Shown here one piece after another: positions 23,151 to 31,057 of a stretch of DNA of 35,407 nt. The notes beneath the pieces are model-generated. The model was not told where the DNA came from. It ran no database searches and worked only from the letters and a program-made list of their open reading frames with translations. Made by a program: the position numbers and the translations under genes. The first letter of the stretch is position 1, and each line of letters begins with the position of its first letter. Origin of the DNA: Clostridiales bacterium PH28_bin88 (lineage in GTDB: Bacteria; Bacillota; PH28-bin88). The DNA is taken from the NCBI GenBank assembly GCA_000987045.1, contig LAKY01000066.1, positions 1-35,407 of the forward strand. The letters are read 5' to 3'.

Positions 23151-23341
23151 TTTGAGAACATCGCATTTAACAGCTGTCAAGTATTCAGGTCACAACCGTC
23201 CCCGTTGGTACAATTTACATAAAGGAGAAAGCACCTCCCAGCAAGAATCTCTATGTCAAAATATGTCGACCTTGCCAGGAGGCGGCTTGGCTGCCATTTG
23301 CGGGGGCGGCGAAAAAGAAATAACAGGGAGGTTTAGTTGGT

Positions 23342-24574
23342 GTGTGGAAACAGCGGACGCAGCAAAGAATCGGTTTCCGGGTAGCGGCAGTGTTGTTATT
23401 GGTATGGTTCGTGGTAGGAGGGCTCAAGGTGGGACAAGCCCTGGCCGCGGAGTCTTCACCGGGCATTCAAGTGTACAAGGTTGGTACCGGTGATACTTTA
23501 TGGCTTCTCTCCCAGCGTTATGGGACATCCATCAGTGATTTGAAGGCCCTGAATAGTATCCCGGGAGATTTACTGCAGCCGGGTCAAAGCCTGTACCTGC
23601 CGGTAACCATTCAGGCCCAAGGTATAGTCTACCGCGTGCAGGCAGGAGATACCCTGTACCTGATTTCCCAACGGGTAAACCGCACCATTGACGCGATCAA
23701 GCTTGCCAGCGGACTGCAAGGGGACGCTCTTTACCGTGGCCAGACCCTGCTGCTCCCCCTGGCCCGCGAAGGAGCCACCCCTTACCGGGTGCAGCCCGGT
23801 GATAGCCTGTACTTGATTGCCAAGAAGTTTAACATCGGGATGGACAAACTGGCAGCCTATAACGCCCTCCCCTCGTTGGAACTGTTCGCCGGACAGGTTT
23901 TGGAGATCCCCCCGGCACCGCCGGTAATCCCGGAAACACCTACCCCGGTTGACCCGGAACCCACGCCTCCCCCGGCAAACGTCACCTTGTACAGGGTGGG
24001 GCCCGGTGACACCCTTTCGGTAATCGCGATTCGTTATCAAACCTCAGCGGATGCCATCACCCGTACCAACCGGTTGAACTCGGACATCCTGATGCCCGGG
24101 CAACCCCTGTACATTCCGGTGGGCAGTAAAGAGCCGGTACAGGTTGACGGGCCTCGCGGGGAGCAACGACCCGGGTTTGGTGAATTCCTGGAGTGGGAAT
24201 GGGCTCGCTGGATTTACAACGTCCAGGCAATAGCCACCGTAGTGGATCTGGAGACAGGCAAGAGGTTTACGGTGCGTCACTTGGGTGGGTCGAACCATGC
24301 CGATTCAGAGCCCTTAACCGCGGCCGACACCGCCGTGATGAAGAGTCTCTTCGGGGGGCAGTGGTCCTGGAACAAGCGGGCTATCCTGCTGGAAGTAGGA
24401 GACCGGGTGCTGGCAGCCTCGATAGCAGGGATGCCTCACGATGTGCAAACAATTTTTGATAATAATTTTCCCGGCCATTTCGACATTTACTTTTACAACA
24501 GCCGCAGCCACAACACGAACGCGATCAGCCCCGAGCACCAAGCCAACGTGTTAAAAGCCGCAGGGATAAACTAA
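23342..24574 (+). CDS. Membrane-anchored protein with four LysM domains and an uncharacterised C-terminal domain
   Basis: 410 residues. A signal peptide or anchor covers about 12-36 (VAAVLLLVWFVVGGLKV). LysM domains lie at about 44-87, 97-140, 148-190 and 216-260, each with the GD[TS]L start. The last is set apart by a Pro/Thr linker. After a short link comes a ~125-residue domain (about 285-410) with ATVVDLETGKRFTVRHLGG, NHADSEPLTAADTAVM, GGQWSWNKRAIL and AGMPHD. This domain recurs in LysM proteins of related sporeformers as far as I recall, but has no known activity. GTG start with GGGAGG ten nt upstream. A probable envelope or spore-cortex protein. Confidence 0.85.
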   Translation: MWKQRTQQRIGFRVAAVLLLVWFVVGGLKVGQALAAESSPGIQVYKVGTGDTLWLLSQRYGTSISDLKALNSIPGDLLQPGQSLYLPVTIQAQGIVYRVQAGDTLYLISQRVNRTIDAIKLASGLQGDALYRGQTLLLPLAREGATPYRVQPGDSLYLIAKKFNIGMDKLAAYNALPSLELFAGQVLEIPPAPPVIPETPTPVDPEPTPPPANVTLYRVGPGDTLSVIAIRYQTSADAITRTNRLNSDILMPGQPLYIPVGSKEPVQVDGPRGEQRPGFGEFLEWEWARWIYNVQAIATVVDLETGKRFTVRHLGGSNHADSEPLTAADTAVMKSLFGGQWSWNKRAILLEVGDRVLAASIAGMPHDVQTIFDNNFPGHFDIYFYNSRSHNTNAISPEHQANVLKAAGIN

Positions 24575-24576
24575 AC

Positions 24577-24612
24577 TAAAAGCTACCAGGTGATACACCC
24601 TGGTAGCTTCGT
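24577..24612. terminator. Bidirectional terminator between the LysM gene and veg
   Basis: 10-bp stem AGCTACCAGG (24581-24590) / CCTGGTAGCT (24599-24608). A TTCGTTATTT tail serves the plus strand, and a CTTTTAGTTTAG tail serves the minus strand. Confidence 0.75.
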
Positions 24613-24890
24613 TATTTACCGGCTTCTGCTACGCGTCTTTCCTCTTCCTCCGAACAGAGGGAGAGTTCTACCTCTTCGGTGAGAATGTCGATATAACTGA
24701 AAGACACCCGGCGCGCCTCGCAACGTTTTTCGTCCAGCTTTACAACAAAGATGTGAGGGTAGGTCTGCTCCAGTACGCCGATCCGTTCCACCACTTTCTT
24801 ACGGCCCCGGTTGGCCCGCAGCCGGATCTTTTTTCCCACACAGGCATCTAAATCTTGTTTGATCTCCGCCAGTACCTTCTTGGCTGCCAT
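24612..24890 (-). CDS. veg: Veg protein
   Basis: 92-residue Veg-family protein (86 in B. subtilis), an abundant small protein linked to biofilm-gene control and spore germination. Seen are LAEIKQDLDACVGKKIRLRANRGRKK, then GVLEQTYPHIFVVKLDEK and RVSFSYIDILTEEVEL. The ATG at 24890 with AAGAAGGTGG upstream starts exactly where homologues do. The preceding sigma-A promoter at 24922-24950 is near consensus, matching the strong veg promoter of Bacillus. It lies downstream of yabG as in the conserved yabG-veg order. Confidence 0.95.
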   Translation of the reverse strand: MAAKKVLAEIKQDLDACVGKKIRLRANRGRKKVVERIGVLEQTYPHIFVVKLDEKRCEARRVSFSYIDILTEEVELSLCSEEEERRVAEAGK

Positions 24891-24921
24891 CCAACCACCT
24901 TCTTTCATTAATAATACAGTT

Positions 24922-24950
24922 ATTTTACTAGATCTTCTTCTTGGCGTCAA
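24922..24950 (-). promoter_or_regulatory. Sigma-A promoter of veg
   Basis: On the minus strand TTGACG (24945-24950) and TAAAAT (24922-24927) are separated by exactly 17 bp, 32 bp before the start codon. The region is AT-rich compared with its surroundings. Confidence 0.8.
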
Positions 24951-25003
24951 GAACAAAATATTATACTAAAAGAAAGTGGTGGAAGTCAAGGGAAAAACTC
25001 CGC

Positions 25004-25885
25004 TCAGTAAGGCGATTTGGGGTACCCGAGGCGAAAACGGCCGCGGGTCTCGATGCCCCCTACCCCTTCAATACCGGTAATGGTATTTGCGATAACGTCC
25101 TGCATGCGAAGGGTGTCGTTAATGGAAGTGAAGGCGATTTTCTCCACTACGTACACCGGGTCGAAGGCATGGATCAGCACCCGTTGAGGAGAACTGGCAA
25201 AATTTGCCCCGGCATCCAGGAGAGCTTCATAGTGGGACTGGCAGGCCCCGGCAAAAATCACCAGTTCGTCACGGCTGGGCTCAACCTGCCGGGCAGCTTT
25301 TACTGCCTGGACGTAATATGCTGAATTGCGGTAACTTTCCAATTTGGCGTAGTCCGGGTCTTTTCTTAACAGCCCGTCATGCCCGGTCAGCACAAGGATA
25401 TCCGGAGTATATTCCCGCAGGTACTTCACCACCACCCTGGGTTGTTCGGCTTCAGAAACGCGAAACCCGTACACTTCTACGTCCAGTTGGGCGTAAGCAT
25501 GCAGGCATTTTTCAAGGTACTCGGGATCCCCGTCCAGGTGGACTACCCTGCCTGGTACCTCGAAAAAATCTCCCGCCGGCTCCCCCCCCGCCGTATCCCG
25601 GTGTTTCACCATCGAGTCGGTCCGCTCCACTTCCCTCCGGCGATAAATTCGCCTCATGCATGCCGCGTTAACCTCAATCGCCCGGTGCCGGTACCGCAAG
25701 ATCTCTGCCGCATCCTTGATTTCCAGGTCATCCAAGGGAGCATCGGCCACCAGCCGCAATTCCAGGCCCTTGAGCACCGCCAGCCTTTCTCCGGGACCGT
25801 TTTGCACGATTTCCACAACCCGAAAGAATACATCCCCACCGTAGGACTTGCGCGCCACAATGTCCCCGGGTTTGAGTTCCCTCAC
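25004..25885 (-). CDS. yabG: Sporulation-specific protease YabG
   Basis: 293 residues of the YabG family (peptidase U57), which trims spore coat proteins such as SpoIVA and, in clostridia, activates germination factors (pre-pro-SleC, CspBA). It opens KPGDIVARKSYGGDVFFRV (a small barrel). The catalytic region holds VHLDGDPEYLEKCLHAY, DILVLTGHDGLL, VIFAGACQSHYEA (with the likely nucleophile Cys) and VLIHAFDPVY. The end, GIEGVGGIETRGRFRLG, is highly conserved. GTG start with AGGAGGTGG upstream. It lies between rsmA and veg in the ancestral order, but plus-strand wall genes have been inserted on the rsmA side. Confidence 0.95.
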   Translation of the reverse strand: MRELKPGDIVARKSYGGDVFFRVVEIVQNGPGERLAVLKGLELRLVADAPLDDLEIKDAAEILRYRHRAIEVNAACMRRIYRRREVERTDSMVKHRDTAGGEPAGDFFEVPGRVVHLDGDPEYLEKCLHAYAQLDVEVYGFRVSEAEQPRVVVKYLREYTPDILVLTGHDGLLRKDPDYAKLESYRNSAYYVQAVKAARQVEPSRDELVIFAGACQSHYEALLDAGANFASSPQRVLIHAFDPVYVVEKIAFTSINDTLRMQDVIANTITGIEGVGGIETRGRFRLGYPKSPY

Positions 25886-26020
25886 AGGGATCCACCTCCT
25901 GCTTTTAACCTCTTACATCATATGTAACAGGGCCGGAGGGAGTGAGCAGGAGAGGTTTGGCGGAACAACCGGCCGATCCACATCATATAATGTCTTGGCT
26001 TTAACAAGGGAGGTTAAGAG

Positions 26021-26848
26021 ATGATCACTGCGGTGGTACCCGCCCGGAATGAGGCCGAACGCATTCCCAAGGTGTTGGCCAATTTGGCCGAACTGCCCCT
26101 GGACGCCGTCATCACGGTGATCAACGGTTGCCAGGACCGGACTCTCCAGGTGGTGCGGGAAACCAGAATCCCTTCCCTCAAGGTTCTTTTATTCCGGGAA
26201 CCCTTGGGTATCGATGTCCCCCGGGCGATAGGGGCCAAGTACAGCCAGGAATTGGGGGCTGATGCAGTGCTGTTCGTGGACGGGGACATGATCGGGACCC
26301 CCCCGGAAAGGCTGGCGGAACTTTTGTCAGCCGTCCGGGACGGATGCGACGTTGCCCTTACAAACTGTTACCCGGGAGCTACTCATCGCTATGCCTTTGC
26401 CAACACCGTTCTCGAAGCCAGGCACCGGTTGAACGAAGAACTCGGTTTGTTCCCGCGATTGGGGCTGGCATCTCCGGCCCACGGCCCTCATGCCGTTTCG
26501 CGCAGGTTCCTCACCACCGTACCGCTGCGTGAACTGGCGGTACCGCCGGTGGCCCTGGTGCTTGCCGCGCAGGCCTCGCTAAACATTGATATCGGCACGA
26601 CCATACCACACCTGCGGCTCTCTTCTTCAGTGCGGGATGCCCGGCACGCGAAGATGGTCGGCGATACTCTGGTCGGGGACAGCCTGGAGGCGCTTTGCGT
26701 GTTGAAGGGGGAACAACGCTGGCGGCGATGGGAAGACAGGCAGTACCTGGGGTACCACCCCTTCCGCCGGTGGGACATCTTGGAGGCGGTGCTTTCCGGG
26801 CAGTGGCCCGCGGGAGCCAAGTCGGCCGGTACTACCGGTGGCAATTAG
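26021..26848 (+). CDS. Family 2 glycosyltransferase
   Basis: 275 residues with a GT-A fold. ITAVVPARNEAERIPKVLANL marks the nucleotide-sugar-binding start. The metal-binding DxD is D87-G-D89 in LFVDGDM. A variable acceptor half with HGPHAVSRRFL follows. There is no membrane segment, so it is cytosolic or peripheral. Donor and acceptor are unknown. GGGAGG lies 8 nt before the ATG. Divergent from yabG and 113 bp upstream of the LysM hydrolase, so it may feed a spore or wall polysaccharide, but that is inference from position only. Confidence 0.85.
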   Translation: MITAVVPARNEAERIPKVLANLAELPLDAVITVINGCQDRTLQVVRETRIPSLKVLLFREPLGIDVPRAIGAKYSQELGADAVLFVDGDMIGTPPERLAELLSAVRDGCDVALTNCYPGATHRYAFANTVLEARHRLNEELGLFPRLGLASPAHGPHAVSRRFLTTVPLRELAVPPVALVLAAQASLNIDIGTTIPHLRLSSSVRDARHAKMVGDTLVGDSLEALCVLKGEQRWRRWEDRQYLGYHPFRRWDILEAVLSGQWPAGAKSAGTTGGN

Positions 26849-26894
26849 CGGCACTCTTACCAGGCTTTTGACAATGAACTACCCCTCCCACATT

Positions 26895-26903
26895 TGTTAT
26901 AAT
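26895..26903 (+). promoter_or_regulatory. Extended -10 promoter of the LysM hydrolase gene
   Basis: TGTTATAAT matches the TGnTATAAT extended -10. A perfect TTGACA lies 24 bp upstream (26868-26873), too far for a normal -35, so it may be coincidence. The start codon is about 60 bp downstream. Confidence 0.45.
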
Positions 26904-26961
26904 TTTGGTGGACAAGCAGTCCTTGTGATGAGAAAAACTAATAAATTCGGGGAGGGAAAAG

Positions 26962-27909
26962 ATGCATTTAAAATGGTCACGCACACCGCTTATCGTCGTA
27001 GCTCTAACCCTGTTTACCTTTCTTGGGACCGCGCTGGCTAGTGTGACTTATACCGTCAAAGCCGGAGACTCTCTTTACGGTATCAGCCAGAAGTTTGGTG
27101 TCAGTACGGGGGACATCCAGAAGGCTAACAATCTCAAATCTACAGCCATCTACCCCGGGCAACAGCTCCAGATACCCACCGGAGGCACCACCTATACCGT
27201 CCAGCCCGGCGACAGCCTGTACCTGATCGCCAAAAAGTTCGGGGTACCGGTGGAAGCCTTGAAAAAGGCCAACGGCCTTACCGGCTCCGACATCCGCGCC
27301 GGACAGAAGCTTGTTATCCCTTCCGGCAGTACCGGTTCGGTTTCCGGGGGCACCACATACGTGGTACGCTCCGGCGACACGCTTTATAAGATTGGTGAAC
27401 GTTTCGGCGTGCCTTACCGGGAAATTATGCGTGCCAATGGTTTAAGCACCACCACCTTGACGGTGGGGCAAAAACTGTACATCCCATCGAGTACCACCAC
27501 TAGCGCAGCCAGCACCGCCTCCAGGTCGGGTACCTCCCGGCCGGAGGAAGGAATCTCCGTCAAGGACTTAAACCTGCTGGCCCGCCTTGTCTACGGAGAG
27601 TCCAGGGGTGAACCCTACAAGGGCCAGGTGGCCGTGGCGGCAGTGGTCCTCAACCGGGTGAAAAGCGACCGCTTCCCCAACACCATTTCCGGAGTCATTT
27701 ACCAGCCCGGGGCTTTTGACGCGGTACGGGACGGCCAGATTTACCTGGAGCCTGACAAGGTAGCCTACCAGGCCGCCCGGGACGCCGCCAACGGGTGGGA
27801 CCCCAGCGGGGGAGCGCTGTATTACTGGAACCCGGCCACCGCTACCAGCAAGTGGATCTGGTCCCGGCCCATCACCACCCAGATCGGGAACCACGTGTTC
27901 GCAAAGTAA
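26962..27909 (+). CDS. Secreted cell-wall hydrolase: three LysM plus SleB/CwlJ-type catalytic domain
   Basis: 315 residues. A signal peptide covers about 1-27 (cleavage after TALAS). LysM domains lie at about 29-72, 77-120 and 132-175. After a Ser/Thr linker the Hydrolase_2 domain (about 201-315) carries the conserved Glu213 in VYGESRGEPYKGQVAVAAV and ends SKWIWSRPITTQIGNHVFAK. It is a paralogue of the sleB product encoded at 21097-21813; the catalytic halves are clearly alike, but the peptidoglycan-binding domain is replaced by LysM repeats. It is likely to act on cortex or vegetative wall. ATG with GGGGAGGG upstream; it ends at a strong terminator. Confidence 0.93.
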   Translation: MHLKWSRTPLIVVALTLFTFLGTALASVTYTVKAGDSLYGISQKFGVSTGDIQKANNLKSTAIYPGQQLQIPTGGTTYTVQPGDSLYLIAKKFGVPVEALKKANGLTGSDIRAGQKLVIPSGSTGSVSGGTTYVVRSGDTLYKIGERFGVPYREIMRANGLSTTTLTVGQKLYIPSSTTTSAASTASRSGTSRPEEGISVKDLNLLARLVYGESRGEPYKGQVAVAAVVLNRVKSDRFPNTISGVIYQPGAFDAVRDGQIYLEPDKVAYQAARDAANGWDPSGGALYYWNPATATSKWIWSRPITTQIGNHVFAK

Positions 27910-27925
27910 ACAAAACGCAATAAAA

Positions 27926-27958
27926 AGACTTCCTGGAAATCAGGAAGTCTAATTTTTT
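27926..27958 (+). terminator. Terminator after the LysM hydrolase
   Basis: 10-bp stem AGACTTCCTG / CAGGAAGTCT with loop GAAAT, followed by AATTTTTT. The stem also covers the stop of the small minus-strand gene ending at 27949. Confidence 0.9.
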
Positions 27959-28071
27959 CCCCGTTCCCGTTCTTCTTGCCTTTCGGCCAGGATTTTTCTG
28001 GCCGCCCGCAGGAACAGGTTGTACATCTCCACCCGCTGGTTAATCCGCCTCAAAGTAGAATCCTTAAACAA
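27949..28071 (-). CDS. Small charged protein, 40 residues
   Basis: Reads MFKDSTLRRINQRVEMYNLF then LRAARKILAERQEERERGKN, a highly charged, probably helical peptide. It starts with TTG at 28071, exactly 7 nt after an excellent GGGGGGTGA ribosome site. It lies 60 bp downstream of the YkuK-like gene in the same direction, so co-transcription is likely. I recognise no family. Its 3' end overlaps the terminator of the convergent hydrolase gene. Confidence 0.6.
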   Translation of the reverse strand: MFKDSTLRRINQRVEMYNLFLRAARKILAERQEERERGKN

Positions 28072-28131
28072 TCGCCGGTCACCCCCCGCCGGTTTTATTC
28101 ACAGTGTAACCGGTGAGGGGAAATTTAATCC

Positions 28132-28602
28132 CTACTTGGTGTATTTATCCGCCACCTTGGAAGCGCCGCAGGAATCCGGTTTGATCTTGGCGTCAAAGCC
28201 GCTCCCCACCACCATGCCCACAATCTCTCGGATCAGGTCCTTGGTGCGACCGGTAGGTCCGATATCCAGGTGAATCTCCACGTTCAGTTCATGGTGACCG
28301 CCATCGGCCAGCTTTTTCGCCAGCAAGCTCGCCACCTCAAGGCTCAGCGCAGTCTCGAAAAAGATCTTTTGCCGGAGGCTGGTGATTTTCCGGTGGTGCT
28401 TTTTCCGGTAATAGTACCGCGCCCCTTTTCCTACCTGGTGAATGATGATCGCGGTAACAAAACAGGTTTCCTCCCGCGCCTGGGAGTCCGAGCCGATGAT
28501 CACCTTGTAGGTGGCATTGGGCGCCCCGCGGACAAACTGCAAAATGTCCTGGTAGACCTCGTCCAAAGAGAGTTTTCCTTTACTGGGACTGATAAACTGC
28601 AT
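28132..28602 (-). CDS. YkuK-like ribonuclease H-like protein (DUF458)
   Basis: 156 residues matching the YkuK/DUF458 family with a predicted RNase H-like fold. Seen are FISPSKGKLSLDEVYQDIL, KVIIGSDSQ (first acidic residue of the fold), VTAIIIHQVGKGARYYYRK, and LNVEIHLDIGPTGRTKDLI with further acidic residues. It ends VVGSGFDAKIKPDSCGASKVADKYT. Function is unknown. The ATG at 28602 is used because AGGTGG lies 8 nt upstream. Between it and rsmA lies a hairpin repeat. Confidence 0.88.
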   Translation of the reverse strand: MQFISPSKGKLSLDEVYQDILQFVRGAPNATYKVIIGSDSQAREETCFVTAIIIHQVGKGARYYYRKKHHRKITSLRQKIFFETALSLEVASLLAKKLADGGHHELNVEIHLDIGPTGRTKDLIREIVGMVVGSGFDAKIKPDSCGASKVADKYTK

Positions 28603-28621
28603 GCCTCGCACCACCTATTTG

Positions 28622-28705
28622 AGTTGTGAGATGTGAGAAGTTGGAAGTGTGATGTTTGGCGAAACTGGCTTCGCCAGTTTCCTCTATTCTCACCTCTCAC
28701 TCCCC
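28622..28705. repeat. Composite intergenic repeat with palindromic core (copy 4)
   Basis: Arms GTTGTGAGATGTGAGAAG (28623-28640) and TATTCTCACCTCTCACTCC (28685-28703) flank the core GAAACTGGC-TTC-GCCAGTTTC (28661-28681), a perfect 9-bp stem. Same layout as the repeat at 2431-2531 with a different arm sequence, between rsmA and the YkuK-like gene. Confidence 0.7.
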
Positions 28706-28711
28706 ACGCAT

Positions 28712-29641
28712 TTAGTCTTTTTCAGCGGTCTCCTTAGTATATAATATGCCCGCGGATTTTTGGGCCACCTTCCAGTGCCAGAGCACGCCGCATACCGCCG
28801 CAAACTCCTGCAGGCTCAGAGTCTCGCCACGCCGGCGACCGTCAATATGGGCATCGCCTAACATTTCTTCCCACTCATCCTTGGTTGGCCCAAACCCACC
28901 GTTGGACAAGGCGTTCAACAGGGTTTTACGGCGCTGGCCGAAGGCCGCCTTCACCAGGGCAAAGTAAAGCTGTTCATCGGGTACCGCCACGGCAGGCTCG
29001 GTCCTCATCACCAGCCGCACCACCATGGAGGCCACCTCGGGTGGCGGAATGAAAACCCCCGGTGGAACTCTGGTGACCAGGAAAGGGGTGGTCCGGTACT
29101 GAGCGGCCACAGACAAAGCCCCATAAGCCTTACCGCCCGGGGCAGCCAGGATGCGCTCGGCCACCTCCTGCTGCACCATCAAAACCAGGCTGTGGATCCG
29201 GTAGCCCGACTCCAAAAAACGCATCAAAAGCGGCGTAGTGATATAGTAAGGCAGGTTGGCGACCACCTTGTAACGAGGGAGATCTGTGAGCCCCGGCATT
29301 TGCCCGGCCACCAGTTCGTCCAGGTCTACCCTCATGGCGTCCCCCTGGATTACTCGTACATTGGGATACTCTCCCACCGTCTCCGCCAGTACCGGGAGCA
29401 GCGCCCGGTCCAGTTCCAGGGCAATGACCAGGCCGGCATGCCGGGCCAAAGTCTGAGTGAGGGTCCCGATACCGGGTCCGACCTCCACCACCACATCACC
29501 AGATTCCAACTCAGCCCCGTCCACTATCTCCCGCACAATGCGGGGTTCCACCAGAAAATGCTGTCCCAGCCCTTTCTTTAACCGTAAACCGTGCCTTCTG
29601 AGGACTTGCCTGGTGCCTGCCGGGGTGGCAACTTCTTGCAT
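28712..29641 (-). CDS. rsmA: 16S rRNA A1518/A1519 dimethyltransferase
   Basis: KsgA/RsmA adds four methyl groups from SAM to two adjacent adenines near the 3' end of 16S rRNA, a late step of 30S maturation. Motifs: GLGQHFL (24-30), the SAM loop VVEVGPGIGTLT (51-62), the acidic ALELDR (74-79), the catalytic NLPYYITTP (129-137), and the C-terminal LVKAAFGQRRKTLLNAL. 309 residues is slightly longer than usual (~290). AAGGA lies 9 nt before the ATG. It follows yabE in the ancestral order; rnmV (5S rRNA maturase), normally between them, is missing here. Confidence 0.96.
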   Translation of the reverse strand: MQEVATPAGTRQVLRRHGLRLKKGLGQHFLVEPRIVREIVDGAELESGDVVVEVGPGIGTLTQTLARHAGLVIALELDRALLPVLAETVGEYPNVRVIQGDAMRVDLDELVAGQMPGLTDLPRYKVVANLPYYITTPLLMRFLESGYRIHSLVLMVQQEVAERILAAPGGKAYGALSVAAQYRTTPFLVTRVPPGVFIPPPEVASMVVRLVMRTEPAVAVPDEQLYFALVKAAFGQRRKTLLNALSNGGFGPTKDEWEEMLGDAHIDGRRRGETLSLQEFAAVCGVLWHWKVAQKSAGILYTKETAEKD

Positions 29642-29692
29642 CTTCGTTGTTCCTTCCTGGAAGCGCCGTGATCACCTGTAAGGCTTATCATA

Positions 29693-29721
29693 ATTATAAT
29701 ACATTGTACGCGCAGTTACAA
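29693..29721 (-). promoter_or_regulatory. Sigma-A promoter of rsmA
   Basis: On the minus strand TTGTAA (29716-29721), a 17-bp spacer, then the perfect TATAAT (29693-29698). It lies about 52 bp before the rsmA start and downstream of the yabE terminator, so rsmA has its own transcript. Confidence 0.65.
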
Positions 29722-29759
29722 ATTCTGAACCAGGCGCCAGGATTGGTTGTTTATGGGGG

Positions 29760-29790
29760 AAAAAAGAGGCAGGTATCTTGTACCGGCCTC
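29760..29790 (-). terminator. Terminator after the first yabE paralogue
   Basis: Minus-strand stem GAGGC-C-GGTA / TACC-T-GCCTC followed by TTTTTT. The TGA stop codon lies in the 5' side of the stem. Confidence 0.8.
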
Positions 29791-30787
29791 ACTCCAACAC
29801 ATATACCTTTACCTTTTTGCGGCCCCAGCGCAGGGCCTCCTTGGCGGTTTCCATGAACAGGTCGATCCGATCACCCTTGATAGCGCTGCCTATATCCCGG
29901 GCCACGGCATACCCATACCCTTCCACATAAAGCTTTTGGGCCAGCGGGATCACGGCGGGATCTACCGCTACCATGCCTACCTGGGGATAAACCCCGGTAT
30001 AGGTGGTGTTCCCGGTGTGGGTATATGCGGTAGCCTCCATCACCCGGACCTCTCTGAAGCGGAAGGTGTGCCCGCCACGGGAAGCCAAGGAAATGGTTCC
30101 CATGGCAATCAACTGGCTCACCGGCTGCTTGACCACCTCCCGGCCAACCACCTCCCGCTTAACCTCCCGCCCGTCCTCATAAGTCACCCTGATCAGGAGT
30201 TTCTCCAATCCTTTCTGTCCGCGCCGCACAATTTTCCGGATGCCCCGTTCCAGGGTGTTGTCATCCCGTTTTTCCGTAGTATAGGATAGCTCCCTGGTTT
30301 CAGAGATATCCTTGGTGGTTACCCGGGTAACCACCACCCGGTCCCCCGGTTGCAGTTCCTCCTCCAGGCCGGGCTGTACCCGGTCCAGGGGGGAAAGGGC
30401 AATCCCGGCCTGTTCCAGAAGATTAGCTACCTCTACCGGGGGAGTGAGTACTTCCCGCGTTTGCCCGTCGGCGGTGACAGCCACCGGAAATGCCCGCCGG
30501 ACAGTAATCTCCATACCCTCATCGATAACCGTATTGAGGGCCGGAAGTGTCACGTCCTTCTCGCCGAGGACAATCCCCTGCTGGGACAGCACCTCACCCA
30601 CCGTACCGGCGAAGGTGCCTACAACCATCCTTTGGCCGTCCACCAGCACGGTAACGTGCTTCCGGAGGGCGTGGTAGCCAACCGCAAGCAACAGCGTTAG
30701 GACCAGGGCCAGCACAGCCGCAAACAGCGCCTTTTTCTTCGGGCCTCCTGCCAGCCAAGGGTTTATCCCTCGTAGTATAGCCTCCAT
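29789..30787 (-). CDS. yabE: YabE/Rpf-like cell-wall protein: DUF348 repeats, G5 and 3D domain (copy 1)
   Basis: 332 residues. An N-terminal membrane anchor lies at about 19-40 (ALFAAVLALVLTLLLAVGY). DUF348 repeats follow (VTVLVDGQRMVVGTFAGTVG; ALNTVIDEGMEITVRRAFPV). A G5 domain (~185-235) comes next, and the C-terminal 3D domain (~245-332) has the three conserved Asp residues in VAVDPAVIPL, VARDIGSAIKGDRIDLF. The 3D domain is the lytic-transglycosylase (MltA/Rpf-like) fold, so a peptidoglycan-cleaving role in resuscitation or spore outgrowth is expected. The ATG at 30787 with GGAGG upstream is preferred. Paralogue of the gene at 31175-32185. Confidence 0.92.
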   Translation of the reverse strand: MEAILRGINPWLAGGPKKKALFAAVLALVLTLLLAVGYHALRKHVTVLVDGQRMVVGTFAGTVGEVLSQQGIVLGEKDVTLPALNTVIDEGMEITVRRAFPVAVTADGQTREVLTPPVEVANLLEQAGIALSPLDRVQPGLEEELQPGDRVVVTRVTTKDISETRELSYTTEKRDDNTLERGIRKIVRRGQKGLEKLLIRVTYEDGREVKREVVGREVVKQPVSQLIAMGTISLASRGGHTFRFREVRVMEATAYTHTGNTTYTGVYPQVGMVAVDPAVIPLAQKLYVEGYGYAVARDIGSAIKGDRIDLFMETAKEALRWGRKKVKVYVLE

Positions 30788-30920
30788 GAAATACCTCCGC
30801 AAGACTTTAACCAGTACTTTCTGTCTTGACTTTATTCGGCATGAAGGGGCAAATATCCTGCAAACAAGAAAGGCGACTCTCATCGCCTACGGCGATTTAT
30901 CGGAAGTCGCCTTTGTTGTC

Positions 30921-31027
30921 CGCTAGGGGCTGCCGCCCCCTGCGTGAGACTTGGCGGTTTACCGCCTTAGTCGAACGGCGTGCCCCTTGCGGGTGTTCGG
31001 CGGCCTTCGGCCTGAGCACCCCGCAAG
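30921..31027 (+). ncRNA. Candidate structured RNA (unassigned)
   Basis: On the plus strand GGGGC-U-GCCG (30926-30935) can pair with CGGC-GU-GCCCC (30976-30986). This would enclose the hairpin GACU-U-GGCGG-UUUA-CCGCC-UU-AGUC (30948-30972). Next, CUUGCGGG-UGUUC (30986-30998) pairs with GAGCA-CCCCGCAAG (31014-31027), capped by GGCC-UUC-GGCC. One pair is U-G on this strand but a C-A mismatch on the other, favouring plus-strand transcription. A competing local hairpin GGGGC-UGCC-GCCCC also exists. No family assigned. Confidence 0.4.
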
Positions 31028-31057
31028 AATAGGGGGGTACACCCCCTATAACCCCCC

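Larger units (their letters stand above)
22950..23341. other. Gene-free stretch: terminator, dispersed element and leader
   Basis: It contains the terminator at 22979-23009, the third copy of the ~90-bp element (23010-23150), and a possible extended -10 (TGGTACAAT, 23206-23214) for the LysM gene. The rest (23151-23341) is leader sequence in which I see only a weak 27-codon frame. Confidence 0.5.

Noticed and set aside
23253..23336. A 27-codon, very basic frame just before the four-LysM gene
   Set aside because: No ribosome site at a workable distance, and its stop falls in the ribosome site of the next gene; likely leader sequence.
26868..26903. TTGACA with TATAAT upstream of the LysM hydrolase as a standard promoter
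   Set aside because: The spacing is 24 bp, too long for sigma-A; only the extended -10 is kept.
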